A DNA stretch of 64,000 bases from Triplophysa rosa (GCF_024868665.1 NC_079901.1:2741329-2805328), one strand, 5' to 3'; positions 43,221 to 55,912 are shown, numbered from the stretch's first letter. Notes: generated by a model not told the origin, from the sequence alone. Translations and numbers: made by a program.

Positions 43221-43935
43221 TAGGGCTGTCACGATTATTAAATAATCGTCTCATCGCGATTGTTTGACCTCATCGCGATGGTTTCAGATCATCGCAATTA
43301 TTGCACATCTCTATAGAAGACACTAGGGGGAGCTGTAGTGCATCTGCATATTGCATATTTTAGTGTATATATTGTTACTAAAGCATGGTAATACTTGTAA
43401 AATGTACCACCACAACACAATCACTTTAAAAAAAAAAACTAAAACATATACAAATTACCTGCAGTACAATTTAATATTATTTAAGCGAATCTCAGTGTGA
43501 AAACCAGTCTACCAAAATTTATTAACACACAGGTAAAATTTTATTGTAGTCTTGCAAGTGAGAAAAAAACAGACTAGAAGCTTTTCTATGACTGATAGCA
43601 TTTTAATGGTGGCTTCAATTCACTCCTGATCAATTTACTTCATTTACAAGTATTTGGTGGTTGTATTATTGACAGGTAAAAGCCTAAACCTTAAATATAT
43701 GATGACCCAATGTTTTCTGATGTATTTCCAAGAAAAAAACAGTCTTGTATTCAGAACAATATGGTCGTTTCAATCGCTGAATCAAAAATGTATGAGAATT
43801 AAATGTCAAAGCTCAAAAACAGACAATTAATCGTCATAATCGTCAAAGCCCTAAAACAGACAATTAATCGTCATAATCGCAATGATTTATAAGACAATTA
43901 ATCGTCAGTCAAATTTCAGAATCGTGACAGCCCTA
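43221..43935. mobile_element. hAT-type MITE, copy 2
   Basis: Same family as 34748-35451, with inverted ends TAGGGCTGTCACGATTA; aligned by eye the two differ by small indels and scattered substitutions. Flanks (CGTCAGGC / GTCACGGA) are not a clear 8-bp duplication. Confidence 0.85.
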
Positions 43936-45488
43936 GTCACGGACATTCGTCATAAACATCACTTGTGTGGTGTTTTATTATAAAATGGTTTGTTTTCTCA
44001 CTGTTTGTCACGTTTATTGTAATAGTTGAGAAAAATGTCATTTTTGTTGAAATGCAATGATTCCTCGTTTATGTACTTTTTCTATAAGCAGAGTTAAGGG
44101 ACATTAAGGGACAGCAATTCTGTGAAATTCTTAAGCTTATTCTTCATCTAAAAATATGTTAAAAAAAAAGAAAACTTGCCAGTATTTAATTAATTCCTAT
44201 TTTAAAAATTACCATACTTTACAAGTTTTGGATAAATCGTACATAAATTGTTTTGCATGGACAGATTATAGAGGTACCTGTAGGGCTACATACATAACAT
44301 GGATGCTTTTCATTTTTGTAGATGATTGTAACCAAATGCCTTTTGTTTTTTATCAGCCCTACAAAAAAATAGGACATATCTGTTCACTGTGGTTATCCGG
44401 CATACTACTTTTTCTCAACAAAAGAAATGTTGTGTAACTTGTCCCGCACTGTTTGCCGTAGACTCATGAATGAGGGGTCAAATCACTACACAACACATTG
44501 TAAACAGCTTTTTGACAATGCTTAACAACCATATGAAACACCATAGTAACCAGCTAAAACACACTAAAAACTAGGGCTGCAAGATTTAGAGAAACGAACT
44601 GACTGAAGCTTGACTTCAAACGCCTAAAAACACCATTGAAATACTTATCATGCATTTAAAATGCACTAATTTTGATTGGCATTAGTTTTACATAGATGGG
44701 GATAAATCTACAACAAATCTACAATCTTTATAGCATTTACTATTAACCTAGATTCATTTTAATTTATACACACAGTGATTGTTACATTGAAACAATAAAA
44801 TACCATGAGACCAATTATGTCTCTGAATAGTAAAGACTCTGAATAGGATTTGTATATTTTCTGTTTGAGGGAGACGAGTAAAACAAAAAACTCTGTGCGG
44901 TGCCTTATTTCTAGCTTTATTTAACAGTGTGTATTATCTTTTGAAGTGAACATATTTTTTGTTCTTTAGAAAAACTATGTCAGTGCACAACGTTTATTTA
45001 ATTGCACTTGACAGCTCTATCTCCTTTATCGCTTCTGATGAGTTGTCAGAAATATTTTCTCATCGTTATGGCAACAGTGTGTGATCTGTCAGAGTTATTC
45101 CGCGGTCAAACTAGAATTTGAGCATGCGAAATTCGTTCGGACGGTGCTGCAAAATTGGCCCAAGCGATTCCTCCATCTTTTACATTTCTGTACAGAGAGG
45201 TCAAATTGTGATGTTTTGATCTTCTATTGGTCTCACGCATTCACATGATGCAAATTCGCAGGTAAGAGTTTACCAAACTTGAACTTTGCTACGTGGGTAA
45301 AAAGAGTGAACAAATGTAGGGAATGAAGTAGTTCACTCAGGTTTTGTACACCACTACAAAATGGCGACACCCGATATAGTATTATATTAATTAATTTATT
45401 ATTATTAAATATAGTATTACGCACAAAGTACAGCTGGAGGACAGCATGTGATTTTCTCCATAGGTATTTTGAATTTGTGATAGTGAAT
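43936..45488. other. Non-coding stretch
   Basis: AT-rich; no coding similarity. The plus-strand frame at 44156-44437 has no recognisable family. Confidence 0.5.
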
Positions 45489-46515
45489 TAGGGCTAAAAC
45501 GATTCCTCAAGTAACTCGAGTAATTTGAATACAAAAAGTCATTGAGGCAAATTTTGTTGCCTCGAAGCTTTGTTTAATCCATTTAACTACAGTACACACG
45601 GAGCACTGCGTTTCCCCACAGACCATTATTACTAACGCACAACCCACTAAACTCTGTTCATGTTACAGGGCTCTCAAGTCTCACGCATTCACAGTGAGAC
45701 ACACGCATTTTAGTCTGTTCGCACGCTCACACGTATTTCTCATGTTGATAAATAAGTGATAGCTTATTGAAATGGTGAACTGCTATTTTACTTAGTTTTA
45801 GTCTATTTTGCGAGTGAAACTTGTTTTCCGGCTGCATTGAGTCCATCAAAGTAGATGAGGACTTGTGGATGCCGAATCCTGTTATTTACACATGTCATCT
45901 GGCTGTTCTGCATGTCTGCATGAATGAACTGCACAGTTTAATGCGCTACATGCGTGATACTCATGAATTTGTCTGCGCTGAATGAGGACATGAACTTCAC
46001 CTCCAGACTTGCTCTTTATTTCACAAACATGTTATTGTTTGAGTGAAGAAACAGACATACTAAAAAATAAGCGTCTTCTGACAACCTGCCAAAATTAAAG
46101 TCATAGGCTATATATTACTATTTAATAGTAAAAAAAGAAACTAAAACGAATTTATATAAACTAAATGCATCATGCTTAAGCTGAAGTTAGTTGTTTACCT
46201 TTGACATTATTCTTTCTATTTTTATTCATGTTTCTTATTTATATATTTGTATTATATTGCAATTTGAATTTAATATGGCAATGGAATGTACTAAATGGGT
46301 TTAGTTTTCACAGATATTAATGTATGCAATTTCAGCAATAAAAACGAAACAAATTGGTTGTTTTACTCATTTTAAGAAACCTGTCTTATTTTCTCTTGTA
46401 TATTTAGTATTTCTTTTTAATAAAGAAAAAGTACTTATTATCCGAATACCCTGTTAATCGATGGAAAAATCAGTAGAATACTCGATTAGTAAAATAATCG
46501 ATAGCTGCAGCCCTA
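45489..46515. mobile_element. hAT-type non-autonomous element
   Basis: Ends TAGGGCTAAAACGATT and (inverse) TAGGGCTGCAGCTATCGAT. Flanks TAGTGAAT (45481-45488) and TATTGAAT (46516-46523) agree at 7 of 8. No coding region. 1,027 bp. Confidence 0.72.
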
Positions 46516-46544
46516 TATTGAATTCCTCCGAAGCCCAAATTTCT

Positions 46545-47117
46545 GTCAAACCTCACTTGTAATAAACACTAGCTTCTGCTAAAAGAACAAGCCCTTATTT
46601 AAAGATGAGGTAACACACGCAGTTTCTGCAAATCTCATATTAATCTTGAGTACCTATACAGTAGTATTGCATACTTCGCATCTTCAATACGAAATTGATC
46701 AAATCTATTAAAGAGAGATGCAGCTGTATGATTATTTCCAGAAAAAAATGAGCTACTGGAGGCAGGCAGGGGGAACAGAACTACAGCAAGAGCACACAAT
46801 ACATCATAGCATTATCCCTTCGTGTTGTTTACATTATGCACGTACGTGCAGATTGCCAACAAAACACAGACATATGACTTAGTTTGACTTACCGCGGTTC
46901 ATGTCCGGCATCTTTTAGCGCTGGGACTGCGAAATCTATCAGTTTCAAACGATACCGAAATGCAGTGAGCAAACAAACACAGCTAAACTCAAACTTGAGC
47001 CACATTATGTGTTTTCTCTATAATGAACTTATATGAAGGAGAATAAGTCTAACGTGTGACACTATCCCTGGAATAAGTGCTTATTTTTTTAACAGTAGCT
47101 GGTGTTTATTACAATTA
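46545..47117. mobile_element. Small inverted-repeat element
   Basis: Left AAACCTCACTTGTAATAAAC and right (inverse) AAACCTTAATTGTAATAAAC form inverted ends of about 35 bp. No coding sequence. It abuts AAAGGGGTCCTATTTTGC, a common fish transposon end. Confidence 0.6.
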
Positions 47118-47989
47118 AGGTTTAAAGGGGTCCTATTTTGCCTATTTTTCAATGTCTTTATTATGTTTATGATGTGCTAAACAATCGGTGTTCATGTTTT
47201 GTTTTTCAAACTATGCTTTATATATTACGTATTTCACTTGTTTTTTACACCGTCATCTTGATTCTCAGAAAACAGGCTGTTGAGTTCCTGGTTCTATGAA
47301 GTCCCTCTTTCCAAAAAGTTTTGATTGGTCAAGCTGAGCCAGTCTTTTGTGATTGGTCTACCGCTTAGTGTGCGATGAGATGTCCCACCCCATTGTCCTA
47401 TCTGTGTACCAGGGGGCAGGATTTATGTAAAATTTGTCCGTCATTATGTAACTACTGCAGGAAGTAGCTCGTTGTAGTCCCAACGAGCGTTCATTGTAGC
47501 AGTGTTTCCCATTCATTGACGAGACTATGGCGGCCTGCCATAGACTGTTTTGTTCCGCTACAGTCTTAAAACGAGCCAAATTGTTTTTCTTACAACAACA
47601 TAACTATTTGTAACGTAGACACGTGAACTGGCCAGGATTTAAGACGTCGCCAAGCCGTACTGAATACAACATCGTTTGAGGGAAGTAAAATCTAATGTTT
47701 CAGTATTCACTGCAGTTATCCACAGTACAAACATGATTTTATCAGTGTATGACAGAGCAAACAGATAGCATTACCTCATGGCGTAAACATAATTATGTTC
47801 AGCTTCATCAGCTTCAGCATCATATTATTTCCAGCTAAAATAGCAGTCTGCATAGGGTCATTTGTTACACCATTTCTGTCATTTAAAATGAGCAGCGCGT
47901 CTACACAACGGAGCTGTACGCAGCACGCACACCCATGACATTTACAGTATAATGATTATCTTTTGGCTCTATATCTCTAATATCCATCT

Positions 47990-48340
47990 TTATTTAGCGC
48001 CAAAAGCACTTCGTTTAACCTTTTCCAAATCGCCAAACTAGGTTCTGTGCCTGAGCAACAAACAAATATACTCAAAACATTTTTCTAACCTAATAAAGAA
48101 ATGAAATATAACTTTTTAACTGTTTATTTATTCTAAACTATTTTAACAGTTTAAACGGTGTCATTCACATCATTAACTCAAATTCGTGCTCCAGCACATT
48201 TGGCTATCAAACTATGCGTTCTGCATGTGAGCCACAAACAAAAAAGTACTCCAAACATTTTTCTAAATTAACTTAATATCGAAATTAAACGAAACATGAA
48301 TAATTTGCCATTAAAAACAAAACGGAACTATTTTGATTGC
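47990..48340. repeat. Diverged direct duplication, period about 178 bp
   Basis: AAACATTTTTCTAA with its context (GAGCAACAAACAAA / GAGCCACAAACAAA) occurs at about 48075 and 48253. Confidence 0.55.
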
Positions 48341-48639
48341 CAACCGCCAATTTTAATGATTTGAATGCATGATGGGAATGAGTCTGCTTAAATTCCTGCT
48401 TTAGCGATAGGCGTGTACCGCAGGAGAAAGCGTCTGTCATTAACAGTGTTGTGCAAGTTACTTCCAAACTGAAATACATTACAGATTACTTGTTACTATT
48501 ATTTAAAAGTAATAATTTACCTTATAATATTACGGTCTCAGAATTGTAATACGTTACATGACTCCTGTATTACTTTTGAGTTACTTTCACCAAAATAGCT
48601 ACAGAAGTAGAACTTAACATTCTAAAATAAGTCTTTGAA

Positions 48640-48893
48640 TTGTTGTATTTTCAAAATATAAAATACTTTTTGCCAATCAACCTCTTTAGACTGCTGATTT
48701 CTTGAATTAACTAGGCTATACACAAATAAATACAAAAAAGTACTAGATTAAATGCATTTAAATAAAAAATACTATTACAAAATAATAGTAATTTGTATTT
48801 CAAATGGATGTATTTGAAACACTGCCCATCCATGCAGTCTAATAAGGAGGTTGATTGGCAAAAAGTATTTCAGTTTGAAAATACAAAAATACC
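48640..48893. repeat. Inverted repeat with 140-bp loop
   Basis: AATACTTTTTGCCAATCAAC at about 48662 is repeated inverted at about 48853; with flanks the arms reach about 55 bp. Confidence 0.7.
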
Positions 48894-50339
48894 AAGATTA
48901 AACGCATTTAAATACAAAATTCAATAAAAAAATTCAAAGGTATTTAAATACAAAATAGTCCCATCCCATCACTGAACTAGATTATATAGAATTCTAGCTA
49001 GTCATCATGTAAACGTTAGCATACCTTGTCATTGCTGCTGGTAACAGGGATCTTGCTAACTAGCTTCCTGAAAGCAGCCCAATGACTCCTCAAAACCCGC
49101 CCAAAGGGAACGAAAACTAGCCCAATTATTTTCCGGTGTCAAATCAAAGTTAACAACTGCCCAAAGACGTTTCTATTGCTTTACTTATCTGAATGGTTTC
49201 CTAGGTATTGTATATATTTTTTGTTCTGATTAACTCAAAATATGTTTTGGGGGATTTAGGAAAGCAAACAATTCTGGGTCACCTTTGATTACCATTATAA
49301 TCTTTTCTGCTATGGTAGTCAATGATGCCAAAGAATTTTCAGTTGCTAACATTCTACCAAATATCTTTGTGTTCAGCCGAACAAAGAAATTTATGCAGGT
49401 TTGGAACAACTAGAGGGTGAGTAATCCATAACAGAATTTTCGTTTTTGGGTGGTGTGTCCCTTTAAAAAAGATCCCATGTGTGCTCGAGGCCACGCACGG
49501 AAATGGACAAGAAACGTGTTTTCTCTTCGTAAGACATGCAAAAACTTGATTAAGAAATAAGTATGTTTAAATTTATTGCATATATATATATATATAATGT
49601 GTACAAGCACGTCAATGTTTTGGTTGTTCTAGACTGCGTACATAGCTGCTCAAACGTGATATTTGGCAGCCGGAAGAATCAACTGTTGAACACTCAAGAG
49701 TGATTTCTTTCATTGTGCAACGTGACATGCACCTTACGAAACATTGGTAAAAGCATAATTCGGATGCATTGTCTCTTTGGTTGAGCTGAGCTCCCGTGTC
49801 CCTCCCTGTACTGTAGCCTGCCTGTCAGACACTCGTTCCCCACACTTTTGAGAACGGGCCGGTCCTGGAGTTGCCAGGTATTCATCGGAGTATAAATACA
49901 CATTAAGAATCTCATCAATTAACATTTATCCTTAGAATATAAATAAACATTTTGGCGGCCGCAGTACATTATGAAAGTAGCCCCAAAACCCGCAACCCGC
50001 GGCTCCATAATTTTTCCCGCAACTGCATTTTCAAAATAGCCCAATTGTGCGGGAAAACTGCGACCCTGGCAACACTGGTGCTAGGGCTTACAGCGAACAG
50101 GGTGGGGCCAATAGCCTTGGACCTCGAGCTCAGAGGCTGAAATCATGCCGCGTTACAATACAAAATACAAAGTTCCACCAGCCAGAGGGAGATGAATGAC
50201 ACCACACTCGTCTATTCACGAACAGGAAATAGAACTTACTTGCGGGATTTTTGATTTGTTAATGTCTTGCGGGCGAAAAGTTTGTTGTACATGTACAGAG
50301 TAAAATATTACTGAAAATTGATTAGTAATGCCTTACACT

Positions 50340-51282
50340 TGTAGTGTATTTCGGGGAAACTATGAGTTTAAACACAGTAACCTACAAATAATTTATGGTG
50401 ATTAACCATTAATTATTTTATACACTTTACCTGATGCAGCAGAGCTAATAACAGCGACGAACTAAATACACTTGTCCACCGAGTGATCAGCAAATCGTAT
50501 ATTAACTCTAAGAAATATTACTCCCCTGGCCTGGAAAAACAATACTCTTACTGTAGTACAACACCACTTCAGAAATCTTAACGAAATCAAGCAGTTTAAG
50601 TGACGTTGATATGTGATAAATAAACACAGAAACAATTCGAGCGTGGATACACATGCGGTTTATTTATCTACACTACGGGGGAACTAAAATCAACTAGCGA
50701 ACACAAACCAAACATCAACAAACAAACATAAAAACTTAAAACAGTAGAGAATGAAAGAAATAGATAAAGCAAAGAAAATGGCAGTATTAAATCAGCTATT
50801 CACATCTGCACGAACCATTAAGGACAAATCTCCTTATTTAAAAGGGGCAAAGCTTATACGCAACTGGTTAGCAATAGTTCAGATACTTGCATTGGCTTCT
50901 TTGTTTCTCGGGACATGTGCTGGCGCACGTATCAAAGGGTCCTGATGTGTTCAGAGCAAGCCGTGAGTCCGTTGATTAAGCTGAAGCAAACTGCCGTTAG
51001 AAACTGTCTCTGAGGAGAGGCAGGTCTCGAGAGGTTGAAAGAACACGAGCGAGCGAACACAAGCGAGCGGACAGATGTTTTAACCCTGAGGGCGTCACGC
51101 CCCTCCGAGGTGGGCGATCCAATGTGATGAGATAGCTTTGGCGCGAAAACATGTTTCTTTGTCCAGCACGCCAGCTCTTTTGCATTTATGGTCGCCTGGG
51201 AGTTTGGAGCAGTAGATAGTCTTCGAATAAAATAAAGTGAACATGGTATAAAAATACATTACTGTGCTATACACCATATTCT
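50340..51282 (-). repeat. 3' LTR of an endogenous retrovirus
   Basis: Direct copy of the sequence at 63283-64000. The left border TGTAGTGTATTTCGG is shared; the right border is estimated at a TATACA near 51282. On the minus strand, a TATA-like TTTAAATAAGG lies near 50835 and AATAAA near 50654, which orders U3-R-U5 and sets the strand. By hand count about 26 differences separate the two LTRs over about 717 aligned bases. Confidence 0.85.
50751..50945 (+). other. Small ORF conserved in both LTRs (antisense)
   Basis: 64 codons with a basic N-terminal half and a hydrophobic segment (WLAIVQILALASLFLG). The other LTR has the same ORF at 63694-63888 with two replacements near the C terminus. No evidence that it is translated; it may be open by chance. 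Confidence 0.25.
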
Positions 51283-52621
51283 AAGAAATGAAAAGAGGAA
51301 CATTTTGATATGACCCATGAAAGGGTTACAATCACATTGACCTGTAGTTTGTACAAGAATGTAAATATAAACAGAAATACCATGACGCACACATGCATTG
51401 GAGGATATATATTGAGGGTGAATAACGGGGAGACAAACATACAATGTGGGTGTATACGGATATGCACTTTAAACCAGTCTGGACAGCGAGTGTCACTCCT
51501 CATGGGGTGCATCCCACAGATTCCCTCGGTGTTGTCTCGGAGGAAAGGCTTACTGGGGCAAAGGTAATGGATGTCTTTAGTCAGGGTGCACATGCGCAGG
51601 TTTGGGGCTATGTACAGCTGGTCATTGCTGTCATGGTAGGCCACCACGTCGGGGGTGTGTGTCCTGATGTATGTTACCTTGCCAAAACCCAACATTAACC
51701 ATGTCCTTGAGCCTACAAATGTTGTTGGCCTCGATAATGGGTAGGTTCAGTAGAAATGCTATCTCACCTTGCTCGGGGGCTATGTGCAGAGGGATGGCAC
51801 TACCCAGAGAGTATGCGAGATGGGCTTGAAGGGGGTTGGTTGGCCCTAAGGTGGCAGAGTCCAGCAGTCTGTACAAGGCTCAACGGTATTAGGTATGGGG
51901 GAATCCTGCCCATGGCGAGACTGTCCACAGATGAGCTCACCTCTCGCAGCATGTCTGACATCAGCGCTGTGACCAGTTGAGCGTGTGCATAATCCTTCTG
52001 GATTACAGAAAAAAGATGCTTCATTGAATTCACAGTCTGGTTTAGGAGGACACTGTGGGTGTTGAGGACCACTACAGTGCCCTTTAATGACTTGCCTATA
52101 GTCTGCAGGGTTTCGCTTTGGGTTGTCATTTGTGCTCTTAGCTGGGGAATCTCAGTCTGAATCTCGTTCACGTGTCGCCTTACAGTGGCTAAACTCACTG
52201 CGTTGACACTGGTGATTCCAAGGTTGAACAGGGTTCCGACTCCGACAGCGGCTCCCAGCAGGGCTCCCAGGAAACGTTTGGTGTGCCGGTTTTGCCCAAT
52301 CAGGTCAGCTTGTGTGACGGTCACCTTCTGAAGTTGGGTGAGCATGTGGCTGATGTTGGCCTCTGCATGGTCCAGGGCAGTCTCTGTCCATCGTCCGCCA
52401 GCCCATCCAACTTGTGGTGCTGCGATGGGGTAGTGTGCTCTGTAGACGTCATGGGGATTGAGTCGGACGTACACTTTCTGGGTGTGTGTCCGGCAGTTAG
52501 TGACCAGGAGGTCCGGTTGTTCCCTCAAGACGATGCCCGATGTAGGGCCTGGTGACACAACGTCTGGTTGGAGCAGCCCTCCAGCCAGGCAGAGACTCAG
52601 GGTGGCGAGCCACAGCAACAT
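51267..52621 (-). pseudogene. env: Retroviral env, F-like layout, broken
   Basis: Envelope glycoprotein gene of the endogenous retrovirus. The first frame (52621-51800) starts with a signal peptide (MLLWLATLSLCLAGG) and has a basic cleavage site RHTKR at about residues 112-116, followed at once by a Gly/Ala-rich hydrophobic stretch and long Gln/Leu/Val helical segments. Cleavage after only about 115 residues, with a fusion-peptide-like segment next to it, is the layout of F-type class I fusion proteins rather than of a gammaretroviral SU/TM. The remainder is spread over frames at 51876-51631 and 51695-51267 (Cys-rich part, then a hydrophobic stretch), so frameshifts near 51870 and 51690 inactivate it. 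No CX6CC motif was seen. Confidence 0.75.
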
Positions 52622-52734
52622 CCTGGTGACAAAGGGAGAGAAAGCAGTGGGATAAGTGGTGAAGTTCTTTAGCTGGTCAGTCTTTTGTTCGTAGCTTTCC
52701 CTAACGGTGAGTTCGTCGGCGTTGATTCAGTAAG

Positions 52735-53940
52735 GAGGGAGCTCAATCTAGTTAGTGTTAGCCCCCCCTTCCTTTCTCGCCCAGGGGCTACGTGTCTTTT
52801 AATCTTATTGCGATGGACCTACTTGAGGATCGGTTCTGTTTGTCCCCTGCAAATCCTGATCCTGTAGGCAACAGGGGAGAGTTTGTCGACAATCTCATAG
52901 GGTCCAGCCCAGTGTGGCAAAAACTTCTTGGATAGCCGATGTGAGGCTGTCTGCAGTGGCCGGGCGAAGCCGTAGTACCAGACCCGGTCACTCACCAAGA
53001 CTCCGTACCAGAGACCAAATTAGTACCAGACTCCGGCCAAGTGACCGGATGAGATGGGATGATGACTGATGTGGAGCTGGGTTTGTACACCCAGCAGTTT
53101 CCAAGTCTCTTGCATAATCTCAGCCGTAAAGTGTGTCCCCCTGTCTGAGTTAACTCCCAAGGGAAGCCCGAACCTCGCAAAGATGTGGTTCATTAAGAGA
53201 TATGCTGTTGTTTGGGCCGTGTCGTTGGGCGCTGGGAGGCACTCTACTCACTTGGTGAACTGGCACACAACCGTCAAGAAATATTTGTTGCCCCTCGTCG
53301 ACCTGGGTAAGGGTCCGACCCAGTCGATCTGTAGGTCTGACCATGGGAATGTTATTCCTCTGCGTTGCAGTGGAGCTCTGTGGTTTGGGTTTGTAGGCTG
53401 GAACTGGCAGCAAACCAGACATCCTCTGACATACTCTGTTACATCTTGCTGCATTCCGGGCCAGTATGCCACCTGTTTTAGTGTCTCGTAGGTGGCTCTG
53501 ATACTGTGGTGTCCGGCACATGGTGCATCATGGGCATACATCAGCATGACCCCCCTTTGGCACTGGGGAACCACAAGCTTTGGTGTTGTGAGGTCATCAG
53601 GGACGTACCAGAGGATGTTGTCTGTCACACGCAGTGTGTGCTTGATGTCATTTAGCCGTTTGAGGCCTGGGAAATTAGCGAGGTCAGAAGATGTGATGGG
53701 GTAGGCGGAGGGGTCTGTGAGGTGGTTTAACATTGCTTGTGTGGTGTTGTCAGAGGCTTGGAGCGAAGCTATGTCGTCGTTTGAAATCTGTGGAGTGAGT
53801 GCTAGGGTTTGTGATGCAGGTGCAACAGCGTGCGCTGGGCGGTGGCTGCGTGTTACCCCTGCCACAGATGGGGTGGGTTGGCGGTGACCACGGGTCACCA
53901 TTGAGTGCGCCTGCTTTTGCAAGGGCATCTGTCTGGTCAT
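52735..53940 (-). pseudogene. Retroviral integrase, internally deleted
   Basis: N-terminal zinc-binding region ([12 protein letters not shown]), then core motifs IDWVGPLP with the first Asp and NSDRGTHF with the second. Shortly after HHPISSG (about 53050) the frame jumps to the C-terminal domain (VWYYGFARP, WAGPY), so the segment carrying the catalytic Glu is deleted. Short repeats of AGTACCAGAC/TACCAGA at 52975-53035 mark the junction. A TAG interrupts the C-terminal domain near 52800. Inactive. Confidence 0.8.
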
Positions 53941-54742
53941 TGAGGTCTTTGTCTTGGGCAGGTTGTTTTGAGTGTCCTTTTACCTTTTTCCAGTAGACAA
54001 GCATATCGTGCTCCATTGTGATGGCGTTGCATGCTTGGAACAGATGTTGATGCTTGACTGGCTTATTGTTAGCAGTTCTGAACCCATTCTGTGTCCACCT
54101 CGGGAGATGACATGTGAAGCTTAGTCTGCCGTAGTTCGAGTCTGTGCAGATAAGGAGTTCTTTGATGCTGTGCGCCGATGCAATCTGGAGGGTGATCAGG
54201 ATGGCTGCCACTTTCGCCCACTGTGATGACTGTGGTCCCAGGTTGAAGTGTTTGGGTGGGCAAGGTTTGTTGTTTACCCACAAGACACCTGCTCCAGCCT
54301 TTAGGGTACCCTGGTGGTTGTATGAGCATCCATCGACGTAGGCCGTTGGCATGCCTTGGCATACATTTTCTTCAAAGTACCTGTGACAGGTGGATTGTTG
54401 CAGCTGGATTTCCTCTGTCTTAAACGTTGTGGTTGGTGTGTCATCAGAGCAGCTTTGACATGCAGCAAGTCCATTGCCTAGTGCAGACCTGTGATTTTGA
54501 GCATACCGTGCCTCAATGTTGCGTCCTTGGAGGGCCATCAACAACATGGCTATGCATGCGTTGGTGACGATGCCATCTCTGATGCGTTGACTATTGAGGA
54601 ACATGACAGGCTGGTGGCAGGTTTCTATGATCACCTTCTGTGCTCCAATATAATTGGAGCATCGCTGAATTGCCCATACAGTGCAGAGCAGGGCTTTTTC
54701 ACAGTCTGAATACTTATGCTTGGGCGGGAGTTTTGCTGGCAT
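53750..54742 (-). pseudogene. RT connection and RNase H domain of the retrovirus
   Basis: Covers the connection after RT (KYSDCEKALLCTVWAIQR) and RNase H: first Asp in AYVDGC, third in ICTDSNYGRL, last in [11 protein letters not shown]. The position of the catalytic Glu reads Lys (QWAKVAAIL), consistent with a G-to-A change. It overlaps the integrase frame, which starts in a different phase near 53940. Confidence 0.78.
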
Positions 54743-54909
54743 ACGCGACCACTCTCTTGTCCTGATTGTGTCGTTGGTACAGACCAGCGCTGAGGCAGTG
54801 GTTAGAGAATCCAGCTTCGAGGTAGAATTCTTTCTGGGGATCAGGGTAGGCCAGACATGGAGCTGAGCACAGATGTCATTTGAGCTCAGTCACAGCGTTG
54901 TCCTGAGCT

Positions 54910-55912
54910 TCAGTCCACAGAAATGGGCAGTTCTTCTTTAGAAGGGAAGTTAAAGGTTGTGCAATGTCGGAGTTGACCTCGATGAACTGTCGTGAGTAAT
55001 TGCACACTCCAAGGAAACTTCGCAGTTCTGAGATATTTTGCAGGCGTTTTTATGCTCTGTATGGCTTGTATGCGGCTGGACTGAGGTTCAATGCCGTGTG
55101 GTCCTATGAGTAGTCCGACATAGTTCACCTTGGTTTTACACCATTGTCCCTTGTGGAGAGCAATCTTGGCACCAGCTGTTGTCAGTTGGTCTAGGACGTG
55201 ATCTATCTCCCTTAGGTGGTCGGCTACAGTCTTACTTTTCATGAGGACGTCATCTACGTAGACGAGGTTGCCTCTCACTCTGGCATCCGGGCACGCTTTG
55301 TTGATGATGTTGAATTCGGCTGGTGAGTTGGCATATCCGAAGGGGCACCGTGTGAAGGTGTATTGTCGGTTGCCAAAGGTGAAGGCCAGCTTGTGTTGAT
55401 CTTCCGGGTGCACTGGTATAGTCTAGAATCCTGAGGCTACATCAAGTGTAGAGAAGATGGTAGCCCCCCTTATCCTGGGGATCTCCTGTTCCAGCTGCAT
55501 CATAGGCCATCGTGACACGGGTACCTGCTGATTCAGTTTTCTGTAATCAATTGTTGGTCACCACTTGCCATTGGGTTTAAGGACAGGCCAGATGGGTGCT
55601 GAGTAGGTGCTGTTGCAGGGACGGATGACACCCTTTTCCAGCATAGAGTCGATGATCTCTTGTACTGGCTCATGTGAAGCAATGGGGATTTTGTACTGCC
55701 TGACGAATGTGGGGGGGAGCATTTGGGTGCGAGGGAATTCGTACCATATGAAGGTTAGTGAGACCACAGTCTAAAGAGTCTTTTGCGAATGACGCTTTGT
55801 ACTTGTACAGGACCTGTCGAAGTTTCTGGAGGTCTGCTCTGTCCTGTATGGCATCTGCATCCTTCAGGATTTGTTGGACTTGTGCTTCAAATCCAGGGTA
55901 AGGCTCCTCCAT
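54910..55912 (-). pseudogene. Retroviral reverse transcriptase, fragmented
   Basis: Three frames: 55912-55670 (RT N terminus), 55767-55558 (VIRPCNSTYSAPIWPVLKPN) and 55413-54910 (FTRCPFGYANSPAEFN, catalytic YVDD in GNLVYVDDVL, YVGLLIGPHGIEP). Stops near 55420 and 55560 and a shift near 55690 break it. The sequence is retrovirus/ERV-like, not the gypsy element of 1-4 kb ([13 protein letters not shown]). Confidence 0.82.

Larger units (their letters stand above)
47118..50339. other. Repeat-derived non-coding stretch
   Basis: Contains a hAT-like terminus CAGTGTTGTGCAAG near 48450 and another (GGCAACACTG) near 50064-50073, a 178-bp direct duplication (47990-48340), an inverted-repeat block (48640-48893) and a short (TA)n at 49580. 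No gene recognised. Confidence 0.5.

Noticed and set aside
48449..50073. CAGTGTTGTGCAAG and GGCAACACTG as ends of one hAT element
   Set aside because: Only the first seven or so bases agree and the flanks differ; they may belong to separate elements.
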